From contig CM070510.1 in NCBI GenBank assembly GCA_036346375.1, forward strand, positions 66,188,376 to 66,252,375: 64,000 nt of DNA, read 5' to 3'. Made by a program: the position numbers and the translations under genes. This stretch comes from Guadua angustifolia (Eukaryota > Streptophyta > Magnoliopsida > Poales > Poaceae). A model generated the notes under the pieces. It was not told the origin of the DNA, searched no databases, and was given only the letters and a program-made list of their open reading frames with translations. Below are positions 1 through 11,270 of this stretch, in pieces (within the stretch, counting starts at the first letter, position 1; every line of letters starts with the position of its first letter).

Positions 1-960
1 AAGATTAATTTCACAGCACCAGTTGCATCCCATGATGACATGCATGTCAGTGACAGAGCTCGCCGATGCTAATGCGGCGTCGCCATCTTTAGGAATTAAA
101 AGCAAAAGTTGCCTCATATATATATATATATATATATACTAGTATATTTTTTGTAACGCTTTAAACTGAAACGCAGGGTAAGTTCTAGATAGGGAGACAA
201 TATATAGTATTTTGGTATCACAGCCTCACAAGCAGGTCACAACAATAGACTGACTTGTCTGGTGCTAGGAGACTGGAGACACGATACATATAAATCAAGG
301 AAGAATTCGCAGTGGCGGTATACAGCAATGGAGCTATGCGTGCATCCCCATCAGTTGGACCTGTTCTTCGATCGATCAGCTCCGATAAGCAAGTCGTTGT
401 CGCTAGTCCCTGATGCATTAAGTCAAGTCCACGGTTGCACTAGCTTGCACTAGCTGCCCTGCATGCAAGCAATCCAATTGCAGCCTCGCACCGGTCGCCA
501 CAACAAGGAAAGGAAAGGAGGCCGTGCTGCGTGGTTCAACTTTGAAACGGTCCAAGTCTTGAGAGACGCACACTGCCTCTGGTGTGGTGACTGTCGAGGC
601 TGGCTGGCTGCTGGTGGGTGGTGCTGTGAATGGTGACGATGATGGGGCTTGCCAGCTTCGTTTTGTGGAGGAAGACCTTGAACAAGAGGTCGTTAGTGAT
701 GCGTATTCCTCTTTTGATCGGAGAAAATCTGAGACATGAAAAGACACCCGCCATATGTTGACACCTGAGTCTGACTGAGTGAGTGCGGTTCAAGTCCGCT
801 CTTGCGATCCGAAGAAGGGAAACGGGAGTGAACCTTCCTCGGTTCTTCAGCAACTACCAGCTGTCCATGCTAACATGCAATTAGAAAGTTCGGCATTTCA
901 GTGTATGTCCACCACCGTGAAGGCAAACGAACAGCAGCTTTTATTCTAGGATTCGACCCT
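1..960. other. 3' flank of the branching enzyme gene; no gene seen
   Basis: I see no convincing coding sequence here. A (TA)n microsatellite lies at about 116-138. The stretch from about 650 to 950 is an imperfect copy of a segment at about 12330-12560, on the far side of the branching enzyme gene. The open frames are short, overlap on both strands and match no family I know. Confidence 0.5.
650..950. repeat. dispersed repeat copy A (partner at 12330-12560)
   Basis: Blocks matching the 12330-12560 segment occur in the same order and orientation: GTGGAGGA..GACCTTGAA, then TCCTCTTTT, then CTGAGTGAGT..CGG, then GAAGGCAA..AACAGC.. and TTTTATTCT. The alignment is gapped and decayed. The two copies flank the branching enzyme gene about 11.6 kb apart. 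No terminal inverted repeats were recognised, so the repeat class is unknown. Confidence 0.5.
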
Positions 961-965
961 GAAAC

Positions 966-971
966 TTTATT
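966..971 (-). terminator. poly(A) signal AATAAA of the branching enzyme gene
   Basis: A minus-strand AATAAA lies about 260 bases beyond the stop codon of the branching enzyme gene. That is a normal 3' UTR length. The assignment rests on motif and position only. Confidence 0.5.
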
Positions 972-1227
972 TTACATATGTATAACTAGAGTTGGCCGAC
1001 ATCCTACCATGTAATGTACTATACAGCCCAGGTCTCGGCCCCGTCACATCTTATTCTTTTCATCACATCATAGGCAACCACACCGCTAAGGAGAGCCATA
1101 ACTAATTCCAAGGCAATCCAGAGTCTCAAGTTTGTACAACTCAATACTACTATACTAGCACCGCTGGCTATACCGGAACTATTCCAAGGGCACCAGCAGC
1201 CGGTCCTGATGAAGCAGATCTGGTGCT

Positions 1228-4200
1228 TTATTTGCAATCTTCGTCAGAAGACCCAAAAACAAACTTCATTCCCTTCTTGCCAGAATCATCCTCGGTGGAT
1301 GCCTTTTTGGAACCCCTCCCGCCACCTGAAGTTGCCTCCCCTGTTTCTTCAGACTCTCTGGCAGCTGGCGTATTAACCGGAGTAGCATCAACATTGATAC
1401 ACTCCGAACCAATCTTCCCAGAAGCAGCTGCTCCTTCCCTCTTATACCCTTCACCTTTTTCGTCAACACGACAGTAAGCCTGATAGCAAAGCATTTTGTG
1501 AGTTCGTTCGTACTGGGCTTGGTTGTTGTCCATTAGTCATTGAAACTTCATAGAAGCAACATTACCACACAAGTGCGGGGCGGAGAAAGGACTTTGAATG
1601 AGTTAGGGCGGCTATTGAAGTTTGTTTCGGGTGCTCCTGGCACTCCTTCAGGTGACGTGAAGTGATCCACATCATGGCCAACCTGTGATTCAACAAAGAT
1701 CAATTTGATGCAACTTTGGTGGCACCTATTGTGGGACAAAAGAGTTGCAAAATAGATTTTGAGAATTTATCATGATTACTTACCCTTCCATGTCCGCCAA
1801 ATACCAAAGCATCGGAGTCCAGCGCTACTCTGTACTTCCCAGGCAAGTCGCATCCAACTTTATAACTGCATATTTTTGCAAGCGGAGATGAGATTAGGCA
1901 CATTAGACATTGGGCACAAGGAATCTCATTTTGTTCAAAAGGCAAAGCTTGCAGGAAATCAGTTACCCCTCGTAAGTGTTAGTGGGATGGAAATTGAAAA
2001 CGAAAACCAAATCTCCACGTTCGAAGACAATAACCTGAAAAGGGAAGTTGAAATCAGCTGCATAGTGCATTTTAAGAAAACAATATTTCACATCAAATGG
2101 CTAGAGTTTCACGCAATGCTTTCGTGAGGATTAACTCACCTTGTTTGGTTGCATAGAATGCACAAGCAAGTCAAGAGTTACGGTTCTTCCTAAGAAAGAA
2201 ATAAATGACGCAGCAAGATGCCACACTAAAGATTCTATAGTTATTACCTTCTCCTCCTCATTCATGTCGCTGACAATCTGCTTTGATGATGATAGGAAGG
2301 AAAACTCCTCGTCAAGTGCATTCATTGCTTGATCAAATGCGTTCATATACTGTCCAACATTGATGCAATTAAAAATTTTGATATGTTAGGTGACACAAAT
2401 TGCAAGCTTAACTGCAAAAAAGCGCTGGACAAATCACGCCAAATTCGGTGAAAGAATATATTGTTTAACAAAAATAACTTTCTTCGACAAAGCAACCCAC
2501 CTGTGGCCTCAGAAAATGTATTCCTTCATCTCTAGAATAAACTTTGGAAAAGGCCATGCTAATTTATGCATGGAAAATGTATGTGTGGCACATCAGTAAT
2601 GTTTAAGAATCAATAAAATTTGTAGGTTACAGCAGGCAAAGTTTGATCATTTTACTGATCAACAAGTAGCAGATTGCCACAATTTACGCTAGTAGGAAAG
2701 GCTTAATACGAAGTGTTAAAAGGGACATTTGAATCCAATGTAAGCGTGCATTGGAACTCACCCACTGTAAATAGATAGAATCGAATGTAATGATGGAAGA
2801 GAACCAAAAAAGTTACCAGAACAAAAAATTAAGAATATGCATAGGGATAACCTTGTATCGTAGGTGATCAGTGTCAGCAAGGCTCCACTGACGTCTGCAT
2901 TTATCATAACTCCAATCGTTGCCTTCTCTTGGAAAGTCAATCCATTCAGGGTGGCCAAACTAAAAGGAAATTATATTACCACTATGAGTCAGAAAAGAGA
3001 TATAAGAGTTTCGTAGTAGCAGCAATGTGCTACATACTGTCCATTTTTTTGAACGAATTGGTCTTATATGTAAAGCATAAATAGCACAAGAAAGACATGG
3101 TAATATTCTGTATGATGTTTGCATCATTTAAGAGAAAATATCAGTATAAAATAAATCTTTCAAACAGTGAATGTTCACATCTTATGTGTGATTTCGGTGT
3201 AGATATAAATTGAACAAGAGGAAGGTGGAAGGCCAGCAATAAACAGAAGAAATATCATGCACAAAGACAACAATGATTAAGAACTAAGATTAACTACCAG
3301 AATAATTAAATGACAATTCATATTATGAAAATAGCTGTTATGTACTTGGGTATATTAGAAAACAGAGGGTTAACCCGTTATGCACCCCACCCAAGACCCA
3401 CAAAGGAATAAAGATGAGGAAATATGATACACATTCATGGGAAACAACTTTTAACAGATCACTAAGATATTACCTCGTTTCCCATAAAATTTAGGTAGCC
3501 ATCACCTCCAAGGGCCATTGTGATGAAGTGAATCATCTAAAATATTTGGAACACAATTAGCCAAATATATCAAAAAGGAATGGAATACATTGCCTTCAAG
3601 GGCTAACCAGAACTCTTAGTACACTTACGGAGATCACAGGAATAATCTAGAAGACTAGAACTGGAACCATCAAATTCACAAATACTTAAGGAGAAATGGA
3701 ACCTTTTGAAGCGCAATGCCACGATCAATTGTAGGTGAAGCAGGCTGCAAGTCTGACATGCCAGTGTACATTTCCTTGTCCATTAAGAGAAATGCTAGAG
3801 TCTTGTCACCAACGATAGACTGAAAAATTGAATGAAATTAACTACTCAGTACTTGTTCCGTTGTTCCAACAGAACATACAACCAATGATATGCGGCTGCA
3901 AAATTTGGACATGTTTACATGGCCCTTAAAGCTGGTCACTATCACTAACTACCAGAATAGCAACCTGATAACCTATGCTATTATCTGATGTAAAGTAACT
4001 AAATGACATCACCCCAAGTGTTTATTTGTCTACTAAGAAAAGAAAGGATTTAGCTTTCACCCTGTAACTACAGTCCTTAGAACATAAGAAAAGTACCTGA
4101 TCATGACTCTCAGCATATGCAATGCACTTTTCAGTATATCTCCTGTTAGTCAAAGTCTGCACTATTTCACCCAATGACCATTCGCGATCATCTTTGTTCT

Positions 4201-7200
4201 TCAAGTAGTCAATCCATCTATCAGGAATGGCCATAGCCAGGCGATAGTCAAACCCTACTCCACCTTCATCAGCTGGCCGACAAAGCACTGGCATGCCTGA
4301 AACATCTTCGGCAACAACAGTTGCTTCTGGCAAGAGTTTGTGCATTAGATGGTTTGCGAGCATCATGTAAACAACTGCATCTACATCAGTATCCAAACTG
4401 AAATACTCCTTGTAATTTCCAGTAAACGCCATATTGATACCATGGTGATGGTACAGCATTGATGTAACCCCATCGAATCTGAAGCCATCGAACATGAATT
4501 CGTCCATCCAATATCTCAAATTAGAAAGAAGAAATCTTAAAACCTCCCAATTGGCATAGTTGAATAGACGACTATCCCAAAGTTTATGATAGCCCCTATC
4601 TCCTGTGTGGAAGTAGGACTCCTGAGTGTTTTGTCCAACATCATAGCCATTTAGACCATCTGTCACATTGTTACTTGAATGGCTGTGGACAACATCCATT
4701 AGAACTCGCAATCCTAAACTATGTGCTTTGTCAACAAGATATTTGAGGTCCTCTGGCGTGCCTGATCTGCTGCTAACCGCGAAGAAATTTGTCACATGAT
4801 ACCCAAAAGAAGCATAGTAGGAATGTTCCATAATCGCCATCAACTGAACTGTGTTGTAGTTATTTGCCCGTATGCGAGGTAACACATTGTCTGCAAATTC
4901 TCTGTATGTGCTTACTTCTGGCTTTTCACCACTCATCCCCACATGAGCCTCATAGATACGTGGAGCATCAGGCTTTGGAGGCCGAGGATGCTTAAAAACA
5001 TACCTGCAAGACAAACAGTAGCAGGCATTAATGCATCATGTTACCACACACTTTGCTGTTGAGCTTTTTGCTCAGATTTATTGCTTAAGTTTACACAGTA
5101 GTTCAAGGCACTAGAAGTAGACCTTTCAGAAGTTGGAGGATCCCAGTGAACACCGTCGTAAGGAGCTCCAAATTTAGAGGCATCAAAAGTTGCATAACGA
5201 ATCCAAGCAGGGACCCGATCAACCCATGCTCCATCCCCACGCCTAAAGCGGAATTTAACCTTGGAATTGTGAGGGATGGCAGGTTTCCCATTGACGTGAG
5301 AAATTTTAATTGACCAAACACCAAATTTATCCTTCTCCATCTTGTGGTTCGCACCATTCCAGTTGTTGAAGTCGCCAACAAGCTGTGCTTCCCTACATCC
5401 ACAAAGTAAAAACCTCCAACTTGATGCATTGATGTGTTAAAAATAGCAGGAAGTTAAGTGTTGTCATAAAAAATGAGCTTTAATTAATCACAACCAACCA
5501 TAATCAGAAAACAGAACATTTTTTCTCTCTTCAATGCAACATGAACAACCGGTGATGCTTACCTTAACAGGCGAGACATCAGGGAGTGAAAACTTGAAAA
5601 AATTTCTATTCCCCAAATTTGATTAACTATCTAGTGCTGAATCTTTTTTTTGGCTAGCTGCTACCAGCCAAAGCAACTCGTTGAAAACAAAATGAGAAAT
5701 AGGCCTTAAATGGATTCATCAGCATTTCATAGGTTAACACAAGACCATTAACAAGTAGCTGTACAACAACATTAGAACTCACAAGGCAGCAGGCGCCCAT
5801 TCACGATATACAATTGTGTCACCATCTGTATTGATCCCAAACTTCAAATAGCCTACAACACATGGAAGGCCGAAAATATGTAGGAGTTAGATGATGCAAA
5901 TAAAGTAGCATGCCAGTTCTTTTATGAATGAGTACTTTGAGCCGCACATGCTATCAACACTATAGTTTTGAATTGCATGAAGTAAACCTAACCTTTAGAA
6001 AAATCTTCAAGGCTACCCTCATGTTTTTCAATCAAACATTTCTGGTCGAGGTATCTTTTCATCCTATAACTGAAGTGGTCCTTGAAATCCGCTAACTTCG
6101 GATCCAGGTCATATATAGGAAGGTCGTGAACATCCTCTTCAGTAATTGCCATAGTTCTGTTTTCTTGCACAGTCACTGGAACGGAAAATTTGCTCTTGAC
6201 CTTACAATTATGAAGAGTAGTTAGAGTAACTGGCAGATTTGGAACTAGATGAGCAACAGAAACACATCACTTGAGGTGGGTTGTATCAATTGCTTTCATT
6301 GCTACATTCATCATAGACTTAAAGAGTATATGGTACTTTGTTTTTAAGGTTGTATCGCAAGTAATGCGGTTACAATACTGTAGTAGAAAAAGATCAATCA
6401 CACGAAATATAGATGAATTTCCTTAATGGAAATCTCGTTCACTAGATGAAACAGGTTACCACTTTACCAAAGTATAGCCTAGCCTCACCCAGGGGCGGAC
6501 CTAACGTGGGGCTTGGCGGTTCAGTTGAACCCCCCAAAATTTTGAAAAATAAACTGATATTAGTACGCCACCACGCAACAAACTACATGGATTGGAGTAG
6601 AAGAATGATTTGGATGAGGTTGCTCAGAGGAAAGAAATGATCCCCCAGGAGGATGTTGACGGGGGATCTCCGGCTGGAGCTCACCGCGCCGGCCGCCGGG
6701 GCAGGGGGGACGTCTGGAGAATGGTGGAAACGAAGGAAGAGGAGGAGGAGAGCTCACCGCACCGGCCGCCGGAGAAGGGGGAGGGGGGAGATTTGGAGAA
6801 CGGTGGAAACGAAGGAAGGGGAGGAGAAGAGCTCACCGCGCTGGCCGCCAGAGAAGGGGGACGCGGACGGTGGAAGGAGGGGAAAGATCTGGAGAACGGT
6901 GGGAAGGAAGGGGAGGAGAAGAGCTCTCCGCGCCGGCCTCCGGAGAAGGGGGGCGCGAACGGCGGAAACGAAGAGAGGAGGCGGAGAATTTCTCGGTCGC
7001 TCATTTTAGGAGTGCGAAGGCGGTAAAGCTATGTGCGGAAGCGTATCGTCTGACCTCGTGTTATAAAGGCAAACTTTTGTCTTCAGTTCAATCTACACCG
7101 TTCATTTCAAATCAGTGATTGGATCCTTGTAACAGCAGCCTAAGAATTCATCATAACTTAGGGTGTGTTTGATAGAGCTCCAACTCCACCAGATAGAGCT

Positions 7201-10200
7201 GGATATTCTTAACTCCACTAGATCTGTAAAGTTGAAACTGTAAGTACATTAAAAATATTTAGATGGATCATCTTGTTTACATTTTAGACCAAAAATATAA
7301 ATTTAATTCACTTTATTTTAGCCTATAGGTTTCAGATCTTAGGTGAAGCTGAGATCTAGAGCTCTACCAAACAGACCCTTATATTCTTCCTGGCCATAGC
7401 CGTTCGCCGCTTCTCCCCCTCCCGCTGAGCATCGGAGCTCTATCGTAGTTCAAAGCCTTAAATCATCGGTCAATGTAAACACAAGAAATATTGTTCTTCA
7501 AGAGAGAGAGAGAGAGAGAGAGCACATGCAATACATAGAAAATTTATGAACTCCCCTGTGTGTTTCTTCAGACTATCTAATTGTTCCCTTCTCTAAATGT
7601 AAAATAATCTATTAAGAAATTATGATTGAAGCAAGCATGAAACAAACATGATTACATCGTGAACTAAAAAAATTATGGAGGATCAATATTAAAGAAAGCA
7701 AAACATACAATTAGTGAGTAATGTATCTCTATTCTAAAAGCGAACACAACAACATTATCGATTCCCTAGCTACCTAAAGGAACTAAAAGAAATAAATCAG
7801 TATTAGAAACTACGTGCCCCAGCTACCGGTCGGCTAGAAACAATTACAAGCACATGTTGTCCTCGAAGCTCCGATGGTGAATTTTAGATATGGTGGAGCA
7901 ATCTGACTTTCTCTCCCTTCGAGCCTCTTCAAGATAGTGGCTAGAAAGTGGCCAGTGGTGTGTGGAGGCAAAAACTGAGCAAAAGATCAACAAGTTAAGT
8001 CAGGAATTTAAGATGCCTGACGATTGACGCCAAGCAAGAGGGGGGAGAGCTCTTGCCAACCATAGACGGAAAGCATGGAAGGGGAATGAATGAAATATGG
8101 GGAATCGTTTACTTGGCTACTGACCATTACTCGTTAGTTGGCCTACAAATCTAACCACTTATATGGAATGGACAACATGGACGAGTAAAGGCAAAGTTTG
8201 CCTTTATACCGCAAAAGGGGAGGATGCACTTCCATGATATTCATGCTTGAACATGAGAAAACTGGGATTAGAATCAATAGAAAGATAGAATATTTCTTCG
8301 TACAAAAAAAATTCTACTTAAACAAAATAAAGAGAATGAGATCAGTTGTTCAAAATTCCTATTCAATTTATATCGAACCATTTTAGTTACTCCTACTCAT
8401 TCTGCTCTCACCCTATAAGACACCATCCCTACCCCTCGCTACTGGTGCAACCCCTGTAAACACTATAGGTGGCAACGGAGTGCGGGGATTCTAGGAGAAA
8501 CTCCTACCCACCCTCTTCCCACCTCACACACCACGACCCGTTAGTGTGAAGGCACATGCGTTCCATATGGAGTAGTGGTGAAATTAGTCCTATATTGTTT
8601 ATATAAAGTGGGTTGTAGTAGTATATAATGCCTGTTAGATCCAAACATCGCACCTCAAAATTAACCGTTTTATACAAAGCGAAGATGAAAGTGTAAGTGA
8701 GGTCCTTTGCATGCGCGGGTCCACCGCACGGTGGGCTGGGCATTGAGCGAAATTTAGATAATGGTGTTACAGATAGTATCAGAGCATTAACCTTCACTAC
8801 ACGACAGAGGCACGAGCATATGGCGCATAGCATGTGTGGGCCTGGAGTGGCCACACGGCATAACATATGCGCCGACAATGGACGCAAATACACTGGCCTA
8901 TTAATGTGAATGCACATGTTGCTCATGTGGAGTAGTGGTGACATTAGTCCTATATTGTTTGCATAAAGTGAGTTATAATAGTATATAATGCTGGGTCCAA
9001 ACATAGCATTTCTCGGTTAACAATTTTATACAAAGTGAGGACGCAAGTGTAAACGAGATGTTATGCATGCGCGGGTCAGCCACACAGTGGTCTGGGCATT
9101 GAGCGAAATTTAGGTCAGGGTGTTAATACTAGGATAGCCCCGCCCACCCGGCTAGGAGAAGTGTCCTTAATCCTGGGGAGGTGACCTGTAAGGATCCCCA
9201 TGGGGATTAAACAATTGGTTAAATTATGTTTTAAAAAATAATATCACTTTATTTATTAATTTATAAGTATTTATGGTTTTTAAATATAGCTTCACAAAAT
9301 ATATTCAAACTTATAGATTTATGTTTTAGTCCCAACATATAAGAAAATACTAGATTTATAAACAAAATAATATATTTATAATTTTACCGGTCCCCATAGG
9401 GCCTCGTAGGGGAAAGGTGGCCCCATCCCTACCCCGCTAGTGTAATGGAGCCTAAGGAGATCAACCCCCCTCCCCTCGCCTACCCGGCCACCCTCATGGG
9501 AATTTCCCCATGGGGCCTTTGCCCAATGAAGGAAATTTCCTTTCCTATTCTCCTCCATTGGATCTGTCGTCTCAGCCATCTACTGCCTTTCCGAGACCCA
9601 ATACGCCTCTCACGATTGTCTCTTATCCCCTTAACACCTTTTGTTGTCCTCCTACGTACTCACAGCCAGCTGCTCCACCACCGCTTTATCGCCTAATATC
9701 AATCCATCACCGTCCTCTCCCCCTATTGTTGGGGATTCTAGTAAACCAAAACCCTAAATCGGATGAACTTGAATTCTAGCCCTATCATACCACCGGATAA
9801 GTCGAAGGCCTTGTCAGCCAAGGCACAAATTGTGGAGCAAATCCAATGGCTAAATTCGACTGATTTTCTAAGATTTTTAGTTTAATATTATTTAACAATT
9901 CTGCTAAAATTATAAAGTAATATCTTATTTTATCAAATAGAATAACATCTAATCCCATAATTATATATATATACTTCTTTGCACAACAATTTTTAAAACT
10001 ATAGAGATTGAATAATTCCCCTCGCTACTCTCTAGAGATAAACAAACATCCTATAGTTAATTTAGTTAACTATAAAGGTTTATTTCGATCCTCTATCGAT
10101 AAAGTTTTACGCCCGCGACTGCTCACCTAGAGGAAAACAGTTTTCCAACCAACAAAATTCAACCTTTTTCCACGACTATTATCAAATTTGATTTGCCCTG

Positions 10201-10860
10201 CAGTAACAAAGCCTCATATATTTGCAAATCTGAGTTTAAAAAAAAATATTAGTTTTTACCTTGCCTGGCGACGGCCAGCGAGCCAAACACGGGACAAACA
10301 CGACACTCAAGCGCATATTACTGCCATTACCACCACCACCCTGCAGCGAACCAACGTAGGAAAATAAACTAATAAGATGAATTCAAGAAACCAACCATGC
10401 AGAAGCATAATGGGAAAAAAAGGAATGTAAGAGCATCTCCAACAGTGCCTAAAATCCATTTCCAAAACCGATTTTGGGTTTGATTGCAAAAAAAATCTCA
10501 ACAGTTCCTCTTTCTAGCTCCTCAAATTTTGTACGCCTTAAAAACAGCACCCGACTCCTCATTTTTGTGCGCTCTGTCCGCGCTCCCAATCAACATTATT
10601 TCGCGCCTAGGATGGCCCACCGGACCAATTCAAAGGTGTTTTTGGGAGAAAATATAAGAACTGTTGGAGAATAAGGTATTTTATAGACCCAAAATTTTTT
10701 GGGAAGGTCCCAATCTAAAAATATTGAGAGTCTAAATATTAGGAACTGTTGGAGATGCTCTAAGATGGAAATCATAACTCACCAGTACGATACCTGCTGG
10801 ACACAGCCGGTTAGCCGGAGAGCAGGGCGGCGGGTGCGTCGACAGGAGAGGAGACAGCAT
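1228..10860 (-). CDS. SBE1: 1,4-alpha-glucan (starch) branching enzyme I, plastid precursor
   Basis: This enzyme forms alpha-1,6 branches in amylopectin in the plastid. Fourteen exons were read by eye: 10860-10783, 10340-10260, 6200-5993, 5852-5783, 5392-5123, 5003-4097, 3819-3703, 3536-3474, 2959-2852, 2349-2248, 2034-1967, 1865-1784, 1682-1566 and 1479-1228. They join in frame to 840 residues, close to the 820 I recall for rice BEI. Exons 1-2 encode a Ser/Pro/Arg-rich transit peptide. CBM48 follows (YREWAPAA). The GH13 barrel shows DVVHSH, the nucleophile Asp in DGFRFDGV, the acid Glu in VAEDVSGMP and AESHDQ. The tail ends SSDEDCK, as in cereal BEI. The start is the first ATG below a TATA box, and exon 1 ends at a GTGAGT donor. 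Intron 1 is mostly a MITE, and intron 2 is 4.06 kb of repeats. No coding lesion was seen. Transit peptide exons are the least certain part. Confidence 0.95.
6676..7000. repeat. GC-rich minisatellite, about 78 bp x 4
   Basis: Four degenerate copies start near 6676, 6751, 6829 and 6920. Each has GAGCTC, then a CCGGCCGCCGGAGAAGGGG-like block, then TGGAGAACGGTGG and AACGAAGGAAG. The repeat explains the long overlapping open frames on both strands. It lies inside intron 2 of the branching enzyme gene, downstream of a hAT-like terminus at 6490. Confidence 0.7.
7161..7378. mobile_element. Tourist-type MITE (copy 1)
   Basis: The element begins GGGTGTGTTTG and ends CAAACAGACCC, so the ends are inverted repeats. 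A TTA target duplication flanks both sides (7158-7160 and 7379-7381). At 218 bp with this TSD it fits a PIF/Harbinger-derived MITE. A second member with the same interior (AGATGGATCATCTT.., CATTTTAGA..AAAATATAAA) is at 17794-18013. Confidence 0.85.
8541..9125. repeat. two ~228-bp direct repeats in intron 2
   Basis: Segments 8541-8770 and 8901-9125 match along their length: GGAGTAGTGGTGA, TTAGTCCTATATTGTTT, AGTATATAATGC, TTTTATACAAAG, GCATGCGCGGGTC and GGGCATTGAGCGAAATTTAG occur in order. About 130 bases of unrelated sequence separate them. The class is unknown; they could be remains of one retroelement or a local duplication. Confidence 0.75.
10431..10760. mobile_element. Tourist-type MITE filling intron 1
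   Basis: The terminal inverted repeats are GAGCATCTCCAACAG and CTGTTGGAGATGCTC. A TAA target duplication lies on both sides (10428-10430 and 10761-10763). The 330-bp element makes up most of the 442-base intron 1 of the branching enzyme gene and stops about 20 bases from the exon 1 donor. Confidence 0.88.
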
Positions 10861-10934
10861 TGAGGCAGGTACGTGACGCTTCTCTTAGGATCGATCGCTA
10901 ATTCTCATCTCATTAGGCTTGGAAGTCCCTTGCG

Positions 10935-10941
10935 ATTTATA
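10935..10941 (-). promoter_or_regulatory. TATA box of the branching enzyme gene
   Basis: TATAAAT on the minus strand lies 75 bases upstream of the start codon at 10860. This implies a transcription start near 10905 and a short 5' UTR. The call rests on motif and spacing only. Confidence 0.55.
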
Positions 10942-11030
10942 GTACTGTGTTTCCTCTTAATCCCTAATTGGGAGCAAGCATGGTGTGATATTTTATTGGC
11001 ATCTCTCTCCCCCTCCCTTTTTTATTCCTT

Positions 11031-11270
11031 TTTAAAGCGTTTTCTTTCTTTACATAGAAAAAAAGGTGAGAAAAAGAGAGAGCTTAGCTACAATAATCCA
11101 AATTAAGCTCCTTTTTTGTTCCTTATTTCTTCACATGGAAAAAAGGTGTGAAAAAGAGAGAGCTTAGCTACAATAATCCAAATTAAGCTCCTTTTTTGTT
11201 CCTTATTTCTTCACATGGAAAAAAGGTGTGAAAAAGAGAGAGCTTGGCTACAAGAATCCAAATTAAGCTT
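11031..11270. repeat. 80-bp tandem triplication in the branching enzyme promoter
   Basis: Three copies with period 80 start near 11031, 11111 and 11191. Each ends GAGAGAGCTT(A/G)GCTACAA..ATCCAAATTAAGCT. Copies 2 and 3 are almost identical, and copy 1 is more diverged at its left end. The array starts about 90 bases upstream of the TATA box. Confidence 0.9.

Larger units (their letters stand above)
6201..10259 (-). other. oversized intron 2 of the branching enzyme gene
   Basis: This 4059-base intron separates the second transit-peptide exon from the exon that starts VKSKFSVP. It holds one end of a hAT-like element (CAGGGGCGGACCTA at 6490), a GC-rich minisatellite, a Tourist MITE and a (GA)n run near 7501-7522. 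It also holds two direct repeats at 8541-9125 and a transposon-like stretch at about 9120-9440 with GGGGATTAAAC and CCCCAT blocks. Open frames here are repeat-derived and were not called as genes. Confidence 0.85.

Noticed and set aside
6560..7118. Long Gly/Arg/Glu-rich and Ser/Pro-rich frames
   Set aside because: They come from the GC-rich minisatellite within branching enzyme intron 2 and match no protein.
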